Shown here: positions 38,775 through 48,287 of the stretch, in pieces | Layout: every line of letters begins with the position of its first letter | How positions within the stretch are numbered: the first letter of the stretch is position 1 | Source: Candidatus Zhuqueibacterota bacterium | Lineage (GTDB): Bacteria > Zhuqueibacterota > Zhuqueibacteria > Thermofontimicrobiales > Thiofontviventaceae | DNA length: 64,000 nucleotides | Assembly (NCBI GenBank): GCA_016926625.1 | Contig: JAFGOE010000109.1 | Span: 1-64,000, forward strand | Direction: 5' to 3' | Made by a program: the position numbers and the translations under genes | Notes under the pieces: generated by a model | Seen by the model: the letters and a program-made list of their open reading frames with translations, nothing else | The model's database searches: none | What the model was told of the DNA's origin: nothing

Positions 38775-40073
38775 TTAACGGCCCACGCTGTGGTAATCGA
38801 AACCCATCTCCTTCATTTTGATTGGTTCATAGATATTTCTTAAATCGATAATGACCGGTTTTTTCAATAGTTTTTTAATTTTTTGCAAATCCAGACTTCT
38901 AAATTGGTTCCATTCCGTTAGAAACACTAAAGCATCCGCATCGGTGGCTGCTTCGAACGTGTCTTTACAATAAGTGATATCCGGAAGCACCTTGCGTGCT
39001 TCGTCCATGGCGACAGGATCGAACGCTCTAATTTTAGCGCCCTGCGCCGTAAGTCCGTTCAAAACAGTAATTGCCGCGGCTTCCCTCATATCATCGGTAT
39101 TCGGTTTAAACGATAATCCAAGCACCGCGATCGTCTTCCCGACGACTGACCCTATGGCCGTGCTTATTTTCTCGATCATGAGAATTTTCTGCTCTTCGTT
39201 GACTTCAATAGCCGACTGGACGATTTTAAAATCGTAATTTTTCTCTTTAGCTGTCTGAACGATGGCACGTGTGTCTTTGGGAAAGCATGAACCGCCATAG
39301 CCGGGTCCGGGATGTAAAAATTTGCGTCCAATGCGATTATCCAGGCCCATGCCTTTGGCTACATCGTGTACGTCCGCACCAACCCGCTCACAGAGTCGCG
39401 CTATTTCATTAATATATGAGATCTTGACTGCTAAAAAAGCATTGGAGGCATATTTAATTAACTCTGCCGATTCTATATTCGTCAGTACGAATGGCGTTTC
39501 GATCAAATATAAGGGACTGTAAAGGTCTTGCATAATAGCGCTGGCCTGTTCATCATCTGATCCGATGACGACGCGATTGGGTCTCATGAAGTCTTCGATG
39601 GCTGAACCTTCGCGTAAAAATTCAGGATTCGAAACAACGCTGAAACTGACCGGGGACTTAATATTTTCCTCGATGACACGTTTGATCCACCTGCCAGAAC
39701 CAACGGGCACTGTACTCTTGTTGACTATTACTTTATATCCGTTGATATGCTGCGCGACATCTTTTGCCACCCGTTCCACATATTTGAGATCTGCTGATCC
39801 ATCCTCCTTGGGTGGGGTTCCTACGGCGATGAAAATCACGAGCGATTTTTTAATCGCCTCTTCGATGTCCGTCGAAAACATCAAGCGACCCTCATCCACA
39901 TTTTTTTTCACCAGTAGATCCAGGCCTGGTTCATATATGGGTAATTTACCGTTCTGCAGCATTAAAATTTTTTCTTTATTAATATCCACGCAATGCACCG
40001 TATTCCCAAAATCTGCAAGACAAGTTCCTGTAACCAATCCAACATAGCCTGTCCCGACAATCGTAATTTGCAT
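38775..40073 (-). CDS. ugd: UDP-glucose 6-dehydrogenase
   Basis: A 432-residue UDP-glucose/GDP-mannose dehydrogenase. The NAD loop is ITIVGTGYVGLVTGTCLADFG, the substrate region NPEFLREGSAIEDFMRPNRVV, and the catalytic Cys is in GPGYGGSCFPKDTRA near 260; AVLGLSFKPNTDDMREA follows in the C-terminal domain. It oxidises UDP-glucose twice to UDP-glucuronate. A strong GGAGG lies five bases upstream of the ATG. In this locus it provides uronic acid for the polymer, consistent with the 4-epimerase at 41703-42650, and gives the AsnB-like enzymes a carboxylate to amidate. Confidence 0.95.
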   Translation of the reverse strand: MQITIVGTGYVGLVTGTCLADFGNTVHCVDINKEKILMLQNGKLPIYEPGLDLLVKKNVDEGRLMFSTDIEEAIKKSLVIFIAVGTPPKEDGSADLKYVERVAKDVAQHINGYKVIVNKSTVPVGSGRWIKRVIEENIKSPVSFSVVSNPEFLREGSAIEDFMRPNRVVIGSDDEQASAIMQDLYSPLYLIETPFVLTNIESAELIKYASNAFLAVKISYINEIARLCERVGADVHDVAKGMGLDNRIGRKFLHPGPGYGGSCFPKDTRAIVQTAKEKNYDFKIVQSAIEVNEEQKILMIEKISTAIGSVVGKTIAVLGLSFKPNTDDMREAAAITVLNGLTAQGAKIRAFDPVAMDEARKVLPDITYCKDTFEAATDADALVFLTEWNQFRSLDLQKIKKLLKKPVIIDLRNIYEPIKMKEMGFDYHSVGR

Positions 40074-40224
40074 AAAACCTCCATAAAAAATATGACCCGA
40101 TTATTTATTCCCTGATTTTATATTTCTACGACGGAGTATTGAATACAGAACATGAAACTAATTTCTGGAGAAGATGAAGAGTTTAAAGAGTCTGATCCAT
40201 CCATTTAGCTCCAATTCTGACAAC

Positions 40225-41682
40225 TTATTGCGCACCATAGCCAAAGAGGACAACGAAAAATGTCTTAAACAATATTTTTGCGTCCAACCATAGTGACCAA
40301 TTATCGATATACTCCAAATCCATTTCCATCCAACGTTCAAATTTTATTTTATTTCTTCCGCTCACCTGCCATATGCAAGTCAATCCCGGCTTCAGACTTA
40401 GTCGTCGTCGCTGCCATAATTGGTACATCTCCACCTCGATCGGCAGAGGGGGACGTGGTCCCACAATACTTAGATCACCCTTTAAAACGTTAATAAATTG
40501 CGGTAATTCATCGATGCTGAATTTACGAATAAACTTTCCGACTTTCGTGATGCGCGGATCGTGCTTAATCTTGAACACGGGTCCATCCATTTCATTCATC
40601 ACTTCTAATTGTTTCTTTTTAACGTCGGCACCAGAAATCATCGATCGGAACTTGTAAAGCGTAAATTTACGTCCGTTAATTCCGGACCGTACCTGTTTGA
40701 AAAGCACCGGACCTCGAGATTCAAGCTTGATCGCGATGCCTGTGATTAAGAAAATAGGCGATAATAACATTAACATGATCAATGAGAAGACAATGTCGAA
40801 CGCTCTCTTGATGAACAATTCATATTCTTTTGCATGAAATGTCTCAAATTCCAACAAAGGGAAACCGTTAAAATTGGTCTGACGGATATGAGCAATACGC
40901 AAATCATATAGGTCCATGGAGATCGATGTGGCGATGCCCTCTCGTTCACACGCCATGATCACTTCATCCAGCCGATGCAGCCAGAGACGCGGTACCACAA
41001 ATATCACACGATCGATCACCTTGCGATGTAATATGAAAGGAATATCCTGAATTCTCCCTAATACACGATAACCCTCGATCTCCTTGCCATACAAACCGTG
41101 TTCATCATCGATCAACCCGACAATACTCAAGCCCCAGTTCGCGTGCATTTTTACTACACGAATAAATTCCTGTGCTCTTCTCCCGGTACCAACGATCAAC
41201 AGATTGATCCGATTGAACCCTTTCTCATGAATGCTATTCAAGATACTGTAAGTCACTTTCTTATCGAGGAGAAGGAGGATCATGGTTGTAATCGTAAAAA
41301 TACCAATGAACAGACGACTCGTCAGCTTCATCTGCAGGATAAAGAAAATACTACTGAGTACCAGTACAGAGAATATGCCGACTTTAATGATGACGCGAAA
41401 GATCTTATCAAATGTTTTGGTTCTAACATCTTTATAAAATCCGAAAATTGATAACAACGATAACCAAATGGGAACGATCCCCAGGGTCATCGGCCAATTT
41501 CGTTGAGAGAAATAGATTAATCCTTCTAAATTCGGAGCGATGGCGTATGCCATGGATCTAAAATTATATATTGATCGTATGTAATCATCAACGAAATATG
41601 CGAGTATAAATGATAAAATGATCACTAAGGCATCCATCATCTTCATGATGTTGGTGATAAATGCTTCTTTCTCTTTAAACAT
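40225..41682 (-). CDS. Polyprenyl-phosphate hexose-1-phosphate transferase (WbaP/WcaJ family)
   Basis: This 485-residue protein has four or five N-terminal membrane helices, a central Rossmann-like domain (INLLIVGTGRRAQEFIR near 165) and the C-terminal bacterial sugar transferase domain. That domain has KRAFDIVFSLIMLMLLSPIF near 290, GPVLFKQVRSGINGRKFTLYKFRSM, DELPQFINVLKGDLSIVGPRPPLP and GLTCIWQVSGRN. It transfers a hexose-1-phosphate from a UDP-sugar to undecaprenyl phosphate, the first committed step of repeat-unit synthesis. Glucose or galactose is the usual substrate of such long-form enzymes. Confidence 0.93.
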   Translation of the reverse strand: MFKEKEAFITNIMKMMDALVIILSFILAYFVDDYIRSIYNFRSMAYAIAPNLEGLIYFSQRNWPMTLGIVPIWLSLLSIFGFYKDVRTKTFDKIFRVIIKVGIFSVLVLSSIFFILQMKLTSRLFIGIFTITTMILLLLDKKVTYSILNSIHEKGFNRINLLIVGTGRRAQEFIRVVKMHANWGLSIVGLIDDEHGLYGKEIEGYRVLGRIQDIPFILHRKVIDRVIFVVPRLWLHRLDEVIMACEREGIATSISMDLYDLRIAHIRQTNFNGFPLLEFETFHAKEYELFIKRAFDIVFSLIMLMLLSPIFLITGIAIKLESRGPVLFKQVRSGINGRKFTLYKFRSMISGADVKKKQLEVMNEMDGPVFKIKHDPRITKVGKFIRKFSIDELPQFINVLKGDLSIVGPRPPLPIEVEMYQLWQRRRLSLKPGLTCIWQVSGRNKIKFERWMEMDLEYIDNWSLWLDAKILFKTFFVVLFGYGAQ

Positions 41683-41702
41683 GGATTAACCTTCTTAGCC
41701 AA

Positions 41703-42650
41703 TCACTTGTTATTTTTGTACCACTCAATAAATTTTTCGATTCCCCGTTCAATCGCAACAGAGGGACTATAATCCAATTCGCTCTTTGCTTTGCTAATAT
41801 CCGCATACGTAATGGCTACATCACCAGGTTGCGGATCGGTCTTGATTATCTTAGCCCGCTTGCCCAGGCCCTGTTCGATCAGTTGCACCAGGTACATTAA
41901 TTCGACGACTCTCGATTCCCCCAGATTATAGACATTATATCCGTCACATCTCTCTATCGACGCCACAATGCCATCGATAATATCCGTGATGAAAGTGAAA
42001 TCTCTTTTGGCACTCCCATCACCGTAGATGTATATCGGGCGATCCTGGTCTATTTGCACGGTGAACTTATGAATGGCCATATCGGGGCGCTGTCTGGGGC
42101 CGTAGACGGTAAAAAATCGCAGACAGGAGACCGACATATCGTACAGGGCATGATAGGTGTATCCTATCAATTCGCACGCTTTTTTTGTGGCTGCATATGG
42201 GGAAATCGGATTATCGACGAAATCAAGTTCACTAAACGGAACCTTTTTATTATTTCCATACACAGAGGACGATGAGGCCATAACGAATTTTTTAATGCCA
42301 TGTTCTTTAGCCAGATCGAGCAAGTTCATCGTGCCGCGGATGTTCACCTCCTGATACAGCTTGGGTTGCTCGACGGATGGCCTGACTCCTGCTCTCGCAG
42401 CCAGGTGTACGATCGCGTCAAATTTATTTTCACAGAAAATAGCATCTAATAGCGGTTCATCAAGAATATCACCATCGATGAGTCGAAATGCTTTATCCGG
42501 CTCGATGGTAGAAAGATTACGTCTTTTTATCTTCGGATCGTAGTAATCGTTAAAATTATCGATGCATACGATGTCATGACCGTCTGCCAATAAACGTTCA
42601 ATCAGATGCGATCCAATGAATCCTGCTCCGCCTGTGATTAAAAATTTCAT
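41703..42650 (-). CDS. UDP-glucuronate 4-epimerase-like SDR
   Basis: A 315-residue extended SDR with the loop FLITGGAGFIGSHLIERLL, HLAARAGVRPS near 85, SSSVYG near 128 and the catalytic YxxxK in SPYAATKKACE near 150. FFTVYGPRQRPDMAIHKF near 180 is characteristic of UDP-GlcA 4-epimerases (CapI/GlaE group). The expected product is UDP-galacturonate from the UDP-glucuronate made by Ugd two genes downstream. Other UDP-sugar epimerases of this family remain possible. Confidence 0.9.
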   Translation of the reverse strand: MKFLITGGAGFIGSHLIERLLADGHDIVCIDNFNDYYDPKIKRRNLSTIEPDKAFRLIDGDILDEPLLDAIFCENKFDAIVHLAARAGVRPSVEQPKLYQEVNIRGTMNLLDLAKEHGIKKFVMASSSSVYGNNKKVPFSELDFVDNPISPYAATKKACELIGYTYHALYDMSVSCLRFFTVYGPRQRPDMAIHKFTVQIDQDRPIYIYGDGSAKRDFTFITDIIDGIVASIERCDGYNVYNLGESRVVELMYLVQLIEQGLGKRAKIIKTDPQPGDVAITYADISKAKSELDYSPSVAIERGIEKFIEWYKNNK

Positions 42651-42670
42651 TCTAAGATTCTCTGCTTTAA

Positions 42671-44998
42671 TTAATAGTGATAATAACTGTAACCATCATG
42701 TCCGAATTCTGCTGTTGTTCCGTTCAGAATGACACCCAACACGCGGGCAGGGACATTTTTGAATAATTCTAATTTCTGACGTGCGATGTTCCTATTCGTC
42801 ACACCGGAGCGGACCACGGTTACCACCGCATCCACCTGGGTACCGATGACGATCGCATCGGTCGCTGCATTGAGCGGAGGACTGTCGAAAATGATGAAAT
42901 CAAACTTTCTCTTCGCTTCATCAAGGAAACGTTTCATTTGATGTGATCCCAATAACTCTGATGGATTGGGTAATAACGATCCGCAGCTGATGAGCGACAG
43001 GTTCGGAATCAATGTCTCGTTGATAATATGGGCAAGAGAGGCCATATTCGTCAGGTAATTCGTAAATCCGGGTTCCTTGGGCACGCCAAAAGTATTGTGC
43101 AACACACCTCGTCGTAGATCAGCATCGATGAGCAATGTATTGCTTCTATGCTGTGCCATCGAGATAGCGAGGTTAGCGGCAGTAAATGATTTGCCGTCAC
43201 CTGGTGACGTGCTGGTTAAGACAAGGCTCTGTATCCGACCTGCGTTCTTTGAGAATACCAGGTTCGTCCTCAACGACCGATAAGCTTCACCGATGGGCGT
43301 CGGAGAGTAATCGTATGTCACGAGCTGCTGATCGATCTGTTTCATCTTCTCATTATCCTGATATTCACCGATATCTTCAAAATTAACATTGGGGATGGTA
43401 CCTAATACCTGAAGTTTCAGATACTTTTTCACGTCCTCCACGGTCTTAATGCTTTTATCCAGAAATTCCAGACCAAAAGCCACACCAAATCCGAGAGCCA
43501 GAGCAAACATAGCGCCCAGTAAACCTTTCTTCTGTTTATCCCTGTTCACTGGATAATCCGGCACGATCGCCGGATCCAGGATATCGATCGATTCTGTTTC
43601 CACGGCTTCTGATATAGCAGCGAGTTGTGATTGCGATTTCAATTGACGATATATCTCCTCGTCCGACCTGCGTTCGCGCTCTAACACCATGAGAGTGGCC
43701 TGATCCTCAGGCAGTTTTTGTTTTAATTTGTACCTTAAATCGTTGATCTCACGTTCTGCTGAATTTTTTTCACGAATTATCTCTTCTCTATGATTTCTTG
43801 CTTCAGTTTCTATCTCTAAATAAAGCAATGCAATATCATTTTCGATGTCGATCGCTCGTTTATGCCGTTCCGTTAGAACACCTCTGGTGAGATTGTTATA
43901 GTCGTCCTCTAAATCCTGCAATTGCTTCTTAAGTGCGCCCATTTTATAGTTCGTGCTGAAAGTAGGTAATTCTGTCAATTGATTGAATTCATATTTTAAC
44001 TTACCTTGCTCCTGGTCAGAACTCCGTGTCAAATCGATCTTTCTCAACAGTGCATCCAGGTCCGCCAATTGCTTAATGTACGCCTCTAATCTGTTTTCCG
44101 CTTCATTCAATTCAGTGACTCGGGTCTCCGTCTCTGCGTCCAGGCTCACCAGGTGTGTCGTTTTAAATTCTTTAAGTTTTCGTTCTGATTCAGATAAACT
44201 CTGTTCTGCGATTGTCAATTTATCTTCGATAATTTTCTTTTGATCCTCGATACTGGTCCTTTTCAATGACATACTTTCATTGACGTAGATTTGAGCAAGA
44301 CGATTGACCATTTTGGCCACCAATACCGGATCGCGATCAGACATCGTCAATCTTAGAATATTCATCCCTCTAAAATTTACGTTGGTACGTTCTCGGAAAG
44401 CCTGTACTGCATATTTAAACGGCATAATGAAAAATTCGATCTTGCGTGGCAGGTTAACAATATATTGATTAAGCTTGAAATTAAAACCAAACGTCGTCTG
44501 AATTTCGTTCTGAATCGCTTCAGCGATCGTCCCCTTGTAGACGATTTGCCGTGCATCGTTCTCCACCCAAAGGATAGTAAACGTCGTTTCATCATCCCGT
44601 TGGAACAGATATTCACCGACTCGCGGATCCATGGTCGTACTGAACTCTTCAAACAACTGATGGCGATTCAAATCCTGCTCTTTTTCTTTCACGTCCAATG
44701 TCAGACCGAGCTGTGCCACCACTTTTTCAGCAAAGGATCGGCTCCGCAGTTTGATAATGCGACTCTCACTGATGATGTTTTCAGTACTACCTTCAAGACT
44801 CCTGAACTCGATGTCGCAGAACGCCTCGTAGGTAGGTGGTAAACTCTTTAAATAAAAATACCAGGGGATCGTTATCAAAATGAAAATAGACGCGATAATC
44901 CATTTTCTCTTAAAAATAATATGTATATATTTGCTTATATCAAAGCCTTCTTCTTCTTGCTGCCCATTATCCTCATAGAAAAGATCTTCCATTGTCAT
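42671..44998 (-). CDS. wzc: Wzc-type polysaccharide co-polymerase and tyrosine autokinase
   Basis: This 775-residue protein has a Wzz domain between two membrane helices (near residues 32-52 and 500-520) with a long coiled-coil periplasmic region between them. The cytosolic BY-kinase domain has Walker A TSPGDGKSFTAANLAISMA near 600, Walker A-prime TLLIDADLRRG and Walker B FIIFDSPP. The tail ends YSYYHY, a short tyrosine cluster with four Tyr for autophosphorylation. Wzc controls chain length and export together with Wza, which is the adjacent gene upstream (20 bases). It is consistent with a Wzx/Wzy pathway. Confidence 0.94.
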   Translation of the reverse strand: MTMEDLFYEDNGQQEEEGFDISKYIHIIFKRKWIIASIFILITIPWYFYLKSLPPTYEAFCDIEFRSLEGSTENIISESRIIKLRSRSFAEKVVAQLGLTLDVKEKEQDLNRHQLFEEFSTTMDPRVGEYLFQRDDETTFTILWVENDARQIVYKGTIAEAIQNEIQTTFGFNFKLNQYIVNLPRKIEFFIMPFKYAVQAFRERTNVNFRGMNILRLTMSDRDPVLVAKMVNRLAQIYVNESMSLKRTSIEDQKKIIEDKLTIAEQSLSESERKLKEFKTTHLVSLDAETETRVTELNEAENRLEAYIKQLADLDALLRKIDLTRSSDQEQGKLKYEFNQLTELPTFSTNYKMGALKKQLQDLEDDYNNLTRGVLTERHKRAIDIENDIALLYLEIETEARNHREEIIREKNSAEREINDLRYKLKQKLPEDQATLMVLERERRSDEEIYRQLKSQSQLAAISEAVETESIDILDPAIVPDYPVNRDKQKKGLLGAMFALALGFGVAFGLEFLDKSIKTVEDVKKYLKLQVLGTIPNVNFEDIGEYQDNEKMKQIDQQLVTYDYSPTPIGEAYRSLRTNLVFSKNAGRIQSLVLTSTSPGDGKSFTAANLAISMAQHRSNTLLIDADLRRGVLHNTFGVPKEPGFTNYLTNMASLAHIINETLIPNLSLISCGSLLPNPSELLGSHQMKRFLDEAKRKFDFIIFDSPPLNAATDAIVIGTQVDAVVTVVRSGVTNRNIARQKLELFKNVPARVLGVILNGTTAEFGHDGYSYYHY

Positions 44999-45018
44999 TG
45001 CTCCCGATAAACGATAAT

Positions 45019-45714
45019 TTAATCAGAATATTGCTGAATTTGCAAGTACAGTACGACTAATGTGATTCCAAATTTTGCCCAATCCAGGATTTCCCTGAGC
45101 CCAAAGTGACTCTGATACTCAGCGATTATTTGATCACCTGATCGAACGCCTATTTCTTCCAGCGAATATCCCTTTTCAAAACTCGTTAATAAATTCTCAA
45201 TCACCAATTCACCGCCTCGTTTCACGGAAATGGATTCAAGATCACAGTCGGAATCCGGACCATCGGCCATATCGATCAATTCCCATAACGATTCATTGGG
45301 ATCGATCCGGTATGAGCCCGGTTTGTTGAACGCCCCCATCAACGTAACTCGTATCATCGGTATGACGGTGATAAAGGGTTCTTTAAAATAGGGACTAAAC
45401 TTTTCGGCTAATTCCTCGGTCAAACTTTGTTCATTATGTCCTACGACTTTGACTTCACCGACCAGGGGCATAAAGATGACGCCCTTACGGCTTATCGAAT
45501 ACGTATCATTTATTGCTAAGCTGGATCCCCCTCTCGCAGTTTGATAATCCATGATCTCCATGATACTGATCTGTATGGCATCACCCGGATGGAATATATT
45601 GTAACGGGATCGGGTTGCCGTCTGCATCGCAAACGCAGTCTGGGTGCTAATGAAGGAGATCAGTATGAGCAGGGAGATGATCTTCACGAGTCTAATTTTG
45701 TTCAACAACTTCAT
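45019..45714 (-). CDS. wza: Wza-type polysaccharide export protein (SLBB domains)
   Basis: About 231 residues from the ATG at 45714, chosen because AGGAAATAAC precedes it and it begins a good signal peptide (MKLLNKIRLVKI, cleavage near AFAMQ). An in-frame ATG at 45783 exists but lies in the terminator hairpin. The mature part has the Poly_export region FHPGDAIQISIMEI near 40-55, then GVIFMPLVGEVKVVG and an SLBB-like segment VTLMGAFNKPGSYRIDP. No lipobox Cys is seen, unlike Wza of Escherichia coli, and a hydrophobic stretch (ITLVVLYLQI) is at the C-terminus. It forms or gates the outer-membrane exit of the polymer and is the first gene of the locus. Confidence 0.9.
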   Translation of the reverse strand: MKLLNKIRLVKIISLLILISFISTQTAFAMQTATRSRYNIFHPGDAIQISIMEIMDYQTARGGSSLAINDTYSISRKGVIFMPLVGEVKVVGHNEQSLTEELAEKFSPYFKEPFITVIPMIRVTLMGAFNKPGSYRIDPNESLWELIDMADGPDSDCDLESISVKRGGELVIENLLTSFEKGYSLEEIGVRSGDQIIAEYQSHFGLREILDWAKFGITLVVLYLQIQQYSD

Positions 45715-45753
45715 GTTATTTCCTATGATTAGTTTGTGATTGATTTTACGCTT

Positions 45754-45805
45754 AAAAAAAAGCCCCATCTTCCTATAGAACATACACGTACATTGGTGGG
45801 GCTTT
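45754..45805 (-). terminator. Rho-independent terminator or leader attenuator before the polysaccharide locus
   Basis: On the minus strand AAAGCCCCA (45805-45797) pairs exactly with TGGGGCTTT (45767-45759), followed by a run of T. The loop is 29 bases, unusually long for a simple terminator. It lies 30 bases after the stop of the STAS gene and 40 bases before the wza start, so it either ends the STAS transcript or attenuates read-through into the polysaccharide genes. Confidence 0.75.
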
Positions 45806-45834
45806 GGGGGAAAAATTGAACATATGTTATGCTA

Positions 45835-46557
45835 TTAACGTGATCGATAAAAACGGTATCTCAACTCTTTCGTTTCCAAATTGTACTCTTTTAGAATGCT
45901 TCTTAATTTCAGGTAGCCGACTTTCTGATTGCCAAATCGTTGGGTATTAAGCGTGCGTTTGATGTCCAGAATCGATCTATTAGGATCATCGACAATGATG
46001 GTTTTTATTTTTTCTACGAGCGGTAGTTGCGCCTCATTGATTTTTGGCTTTACCGAATTGGACCATTTCTTTAGTCGTCTATCTTTCTCTTTATCCGTCT
46101 TGCGATCAATATTTTTTAAATGCGGCGAAGCTATCGTAACGTCGTCTCTCTTGATCTGAATCGGCTTTCGCTCGCTACTTCGTGTAATATCAAGCCCCAA
46201 ACTAATATCAAAATCATTGATCGCTTCCTCGACAGTTTCATAATATTCCAGGATCTTGTTAAATTCCAGCATGGCAAACACTTCATAGACATCGGGGGTC
46301 ATCTGAACGATCTTTAAATCACCACCTTGTTCGCGAATTCCTCTTATCTCACCTACAAATACTCCCCAACCTGCACTGCTGATATAATTGACACCTCCCA
46401 TATCAACGACGAATTGGTACATCCCTGAATTTAGAAGATTTGCCAATACTCCATATAATTCACTGGATGTCGTCGTATCAACGTATCCCTTAACTTTTAC
46501 AAAAGCGATAGTCCCCTTCGCTCCAACCTTGTTAACAGTAACTTCTATTCCTTGCAT
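45835..46557 (-). CDS. STAS-domain protein (anti-sigma factor antagonist-like) with C-terminal extension
   Basis: A 240-residue protein. Residues 1-115 form a STAS domain: VKVKGYVDTTTSSELYGVLANLL and VDMGGVNYISSAGWGVF, where the Ser pair at 60-61 matches the phosphorylatable Ser of SpoIIAA/RsbV. Residues 120-240 are a basic extension not typical of RsbV; its end (DDPNRSILDIKRTLNTQRFG) resembles a small helical or winged-helix domain that could bind DNA or a partner. No anti-sigma kinase or phosphatase is in the window. Its position just ahead of the wza-wzc genes suggests control of the polysaccharide locus, which is inference. Confidence 0.82.
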   Translation of the reverse strand: MQGIEVTVNKVGAKGTIAFVKVKGYVDTTTSSELYGVLANLLNSGMYQFVVDMGGVNYISSAGWGVFVGEIRGIREQGGDLKIVQMTPDVYEVFAMLEFNKILEYYETVEEAINDFDISLGLDITRSSERKPIQIKRDDVTIASPHLKNIDRKTDKEKDRRLKKWSNSVKPKINEAQLPLVEKIKTIIVDDPNRSILDIKRTLNTQRFGNQKVGYLKLRSILKEYNLETKELRYRFYRSR

Positions 46558-46579
46558 CGATTTTATTTACCTCTGCTTG

Positions 46580-46607
46580 ACTGTATCACATGAACGGTTT
46601 TGGGCAA
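46580..46607 (-). promoter_or_regulatory. Weak sigma70-like promoter candidate for the STAS gene
   Basis: TTGCCC (46607-46602) and TACAGT (46585-46580) are spaced 16 bases apart, about 23 bases upstream of the ATG at 46557. Match to consensus is partial. Confidence 0.3.
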
Positions 46608-46781
46608 GGAGTATCGTTTAACACCAACCAAATTGCAAATTCAGTGCCATACCGCTCATACCCTTGTAACCCGTTTATTAATTATATTCTTGGTGTTATC
46701 TGCTCGCCGCTCAAATTTACAGATCGATGTACTGATTCGAAACAATGTTGCATCATGAAACAAGCAAACTCAACATTTTAT

Positions 46782-48263
46782 TTAACTTACTTCCAACATT
46801 TTATTGTAAAGTTTTATATATTCAATGGCCGATCTATTCCAGGAAAAATCTGTTGACATCCCGTTTTCCATGATAATCTTCCATACGTCGGGCTTTTGAA
46901 AATAACGAATCGCTCGCTTGACGGTAGATAGTAATTCCTTCGAGTCATACTGACTGAAAACAAAACCGTTCCCTTTTTTCGTTATCGGGTCGAAATCCTT
47001 GACCGTATCCGCCAGGCCTCCTGTCTCCCGCACGATGGGCACCGTTCCGTACCTCAGGCTATACATTTGATTGAGACCACAGGGTTCATATTTCGATGGC
47101 ATGAGAAACATATCACTTCCCGCTTCGATCTGATGCGCCAGTTTATTATTAAACTCCAGAAATACAGCTACCTTATCTGGATATGTCTGTTGTACTTTTT
47201 GAAAAAATCGATGATATTTTTCTTCACCCGTACCCAGAATGATCATTTTGATGTTCAATTCAAGAAGTTCATTGATTCTGTCCTGGATCAGATCGATCCC
47301 CTTCTGATCGACGAGCCTGGAAATTAACCCGATAAGCGGGTAATGATCATTATCATTCATGTTAATCGTTTTCAGAAGATACCTCTTGTTCTCTTTCTTA
47401 CGCTCGATGGATGAAACATCATAATTAACATGAATGTGCTCATCGATACGCGGATCCCATTCGCTGTTATCCATCCCGTTGAGGATTCCGTATAAATCAT
47501 TCTTCCGTTCGGCCAGAATTCCCTCGAGACCATACCCAAACTCCTCGCTCTTTTGAATTTCCTGGGCGTACGTCTTACTTACCGTGTTCAGTAAATCCGC
47601 GTAAACTATACCGGCCTTGAGAAAATTCAACCTTCCCCAGAATTCAAGACCGCTGCCGAATTTCAAATAGATCGCGGGTAAACCTAATTGCTCGAACTTT
47701 TCGATTTCGAAGATCCCCTGGTATGCTATATTATGAATGCTCATGAGTGTTTTAATGTGTGTATAAGGCGCCTGTTGCTTATAGTGTTCACTCAAGTATA
47801 AAGGCAATAAGCCTGTCTGCCAGTCGTTCACATGAATGATGTCAGGCACAAATTCGATGTGTTGGATGATCTCTAAAGCTGCTTTGCTCAGGAGGACAAA
47901 TCTCTCCACATTATCTTCCCAATCTCTACCGTTTTCAGGATTAACATATATCGATTCTCGATGATAATACGCATCGTTCCTGATAAAATAGATACGAATC
48001 GCATCGTCGGTAAGTAAACCCTGATACAATTGAAATTCTATGGGTGTATTTCCGATGTGGACGCTCAACTTTAGGATCGGCAATGGATCTATGTTATATT
48101 TTTCTTGATCAATAAAGCCGTAATAAGGCATCATTAAACGAATATTCACACCTTCCTTAGCTAAGTAATAGGGTAAGGTACCGCAAACATCGGCGAGTCC
48201 ACCGGTTTTTGCAAAAGGCGCTATTTCCGATGAGATAAATAAAACGTTTATTTTCTCTTTCAC
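46782..48263 (-). CDS. glgA: Glycogen (starch) synthase
   Basis: A 493-residue GT5 enzyme. The ADP-glucose binding motif KTGGLADVCGTLP is near residue 20, VHVNDW-type IIHVNDWQTGLLPLYLSEHY near 145, and MPSKYEPCGLNQMYSLRYG near 390 with GGLADTVKDFDP after it. Length and motif order fit bacterial GlgA, which elongates alpha-1,4-glucan from a nucleotide-glucose. No glgB, glgC or glgP is present in the window. It is 24 bases downstream of galT, probably co-transcribed. The 224-base region after it holds only the candidate promoter for the STAS gene. Confidence 0.94.
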   Translation of the reverse strand: MKEKINVLFISSEIAPFAKTGGLADVCGTLPYYLAKEGVNIRLMMPYYGFIDQEKYNIDPLPILKLSVHIGNTPIEFQLYQGLLTDDAIRIYFIRNDAYYHRESIYVNPENGRDWEDNVERFVLLSKAALEIIQHIEFVPDIIHVNDWQTGLLPLYLSEHYKQQAPYTHIKTLMSIHNIAYQGIFEIEKFEQLGLPAIYLKFGSGLEFWGRLNFLKAGIVYADLLNTVSKTYAQEIQKSEEFGYGLEGILAERKNDLYGILNGMDNSEWDPRIDEHIHVNYDVSSIERKKENKRYLLKTINMNDNDHYPLIGLISRLVDQKGIDLIQDRINELLELNIKMIILGTGEEKYHRFFQKVQQTYPDKVAVFLEFNNKLAHQIEAGSDMFLMPSKYEPCGLNQMYSLRYGTVPIVRETGGLADTVKDFDPITKKGNGFVFSQYDSKELLSTVKRAIRYFQKPDVWKIIMENGMSTDFSWNRSAIEYIKLYNKMLEVS

Positions 48264-48287
48264 AGAGACCTCTTTTTTTAATCTATA

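Noticed and set aside
39565-40047. 160-codon open frame on the plus strand opposite ugd
   Set aside because: Antisense shadow of the strongly conserved UDP-glucose dehydrogenase.
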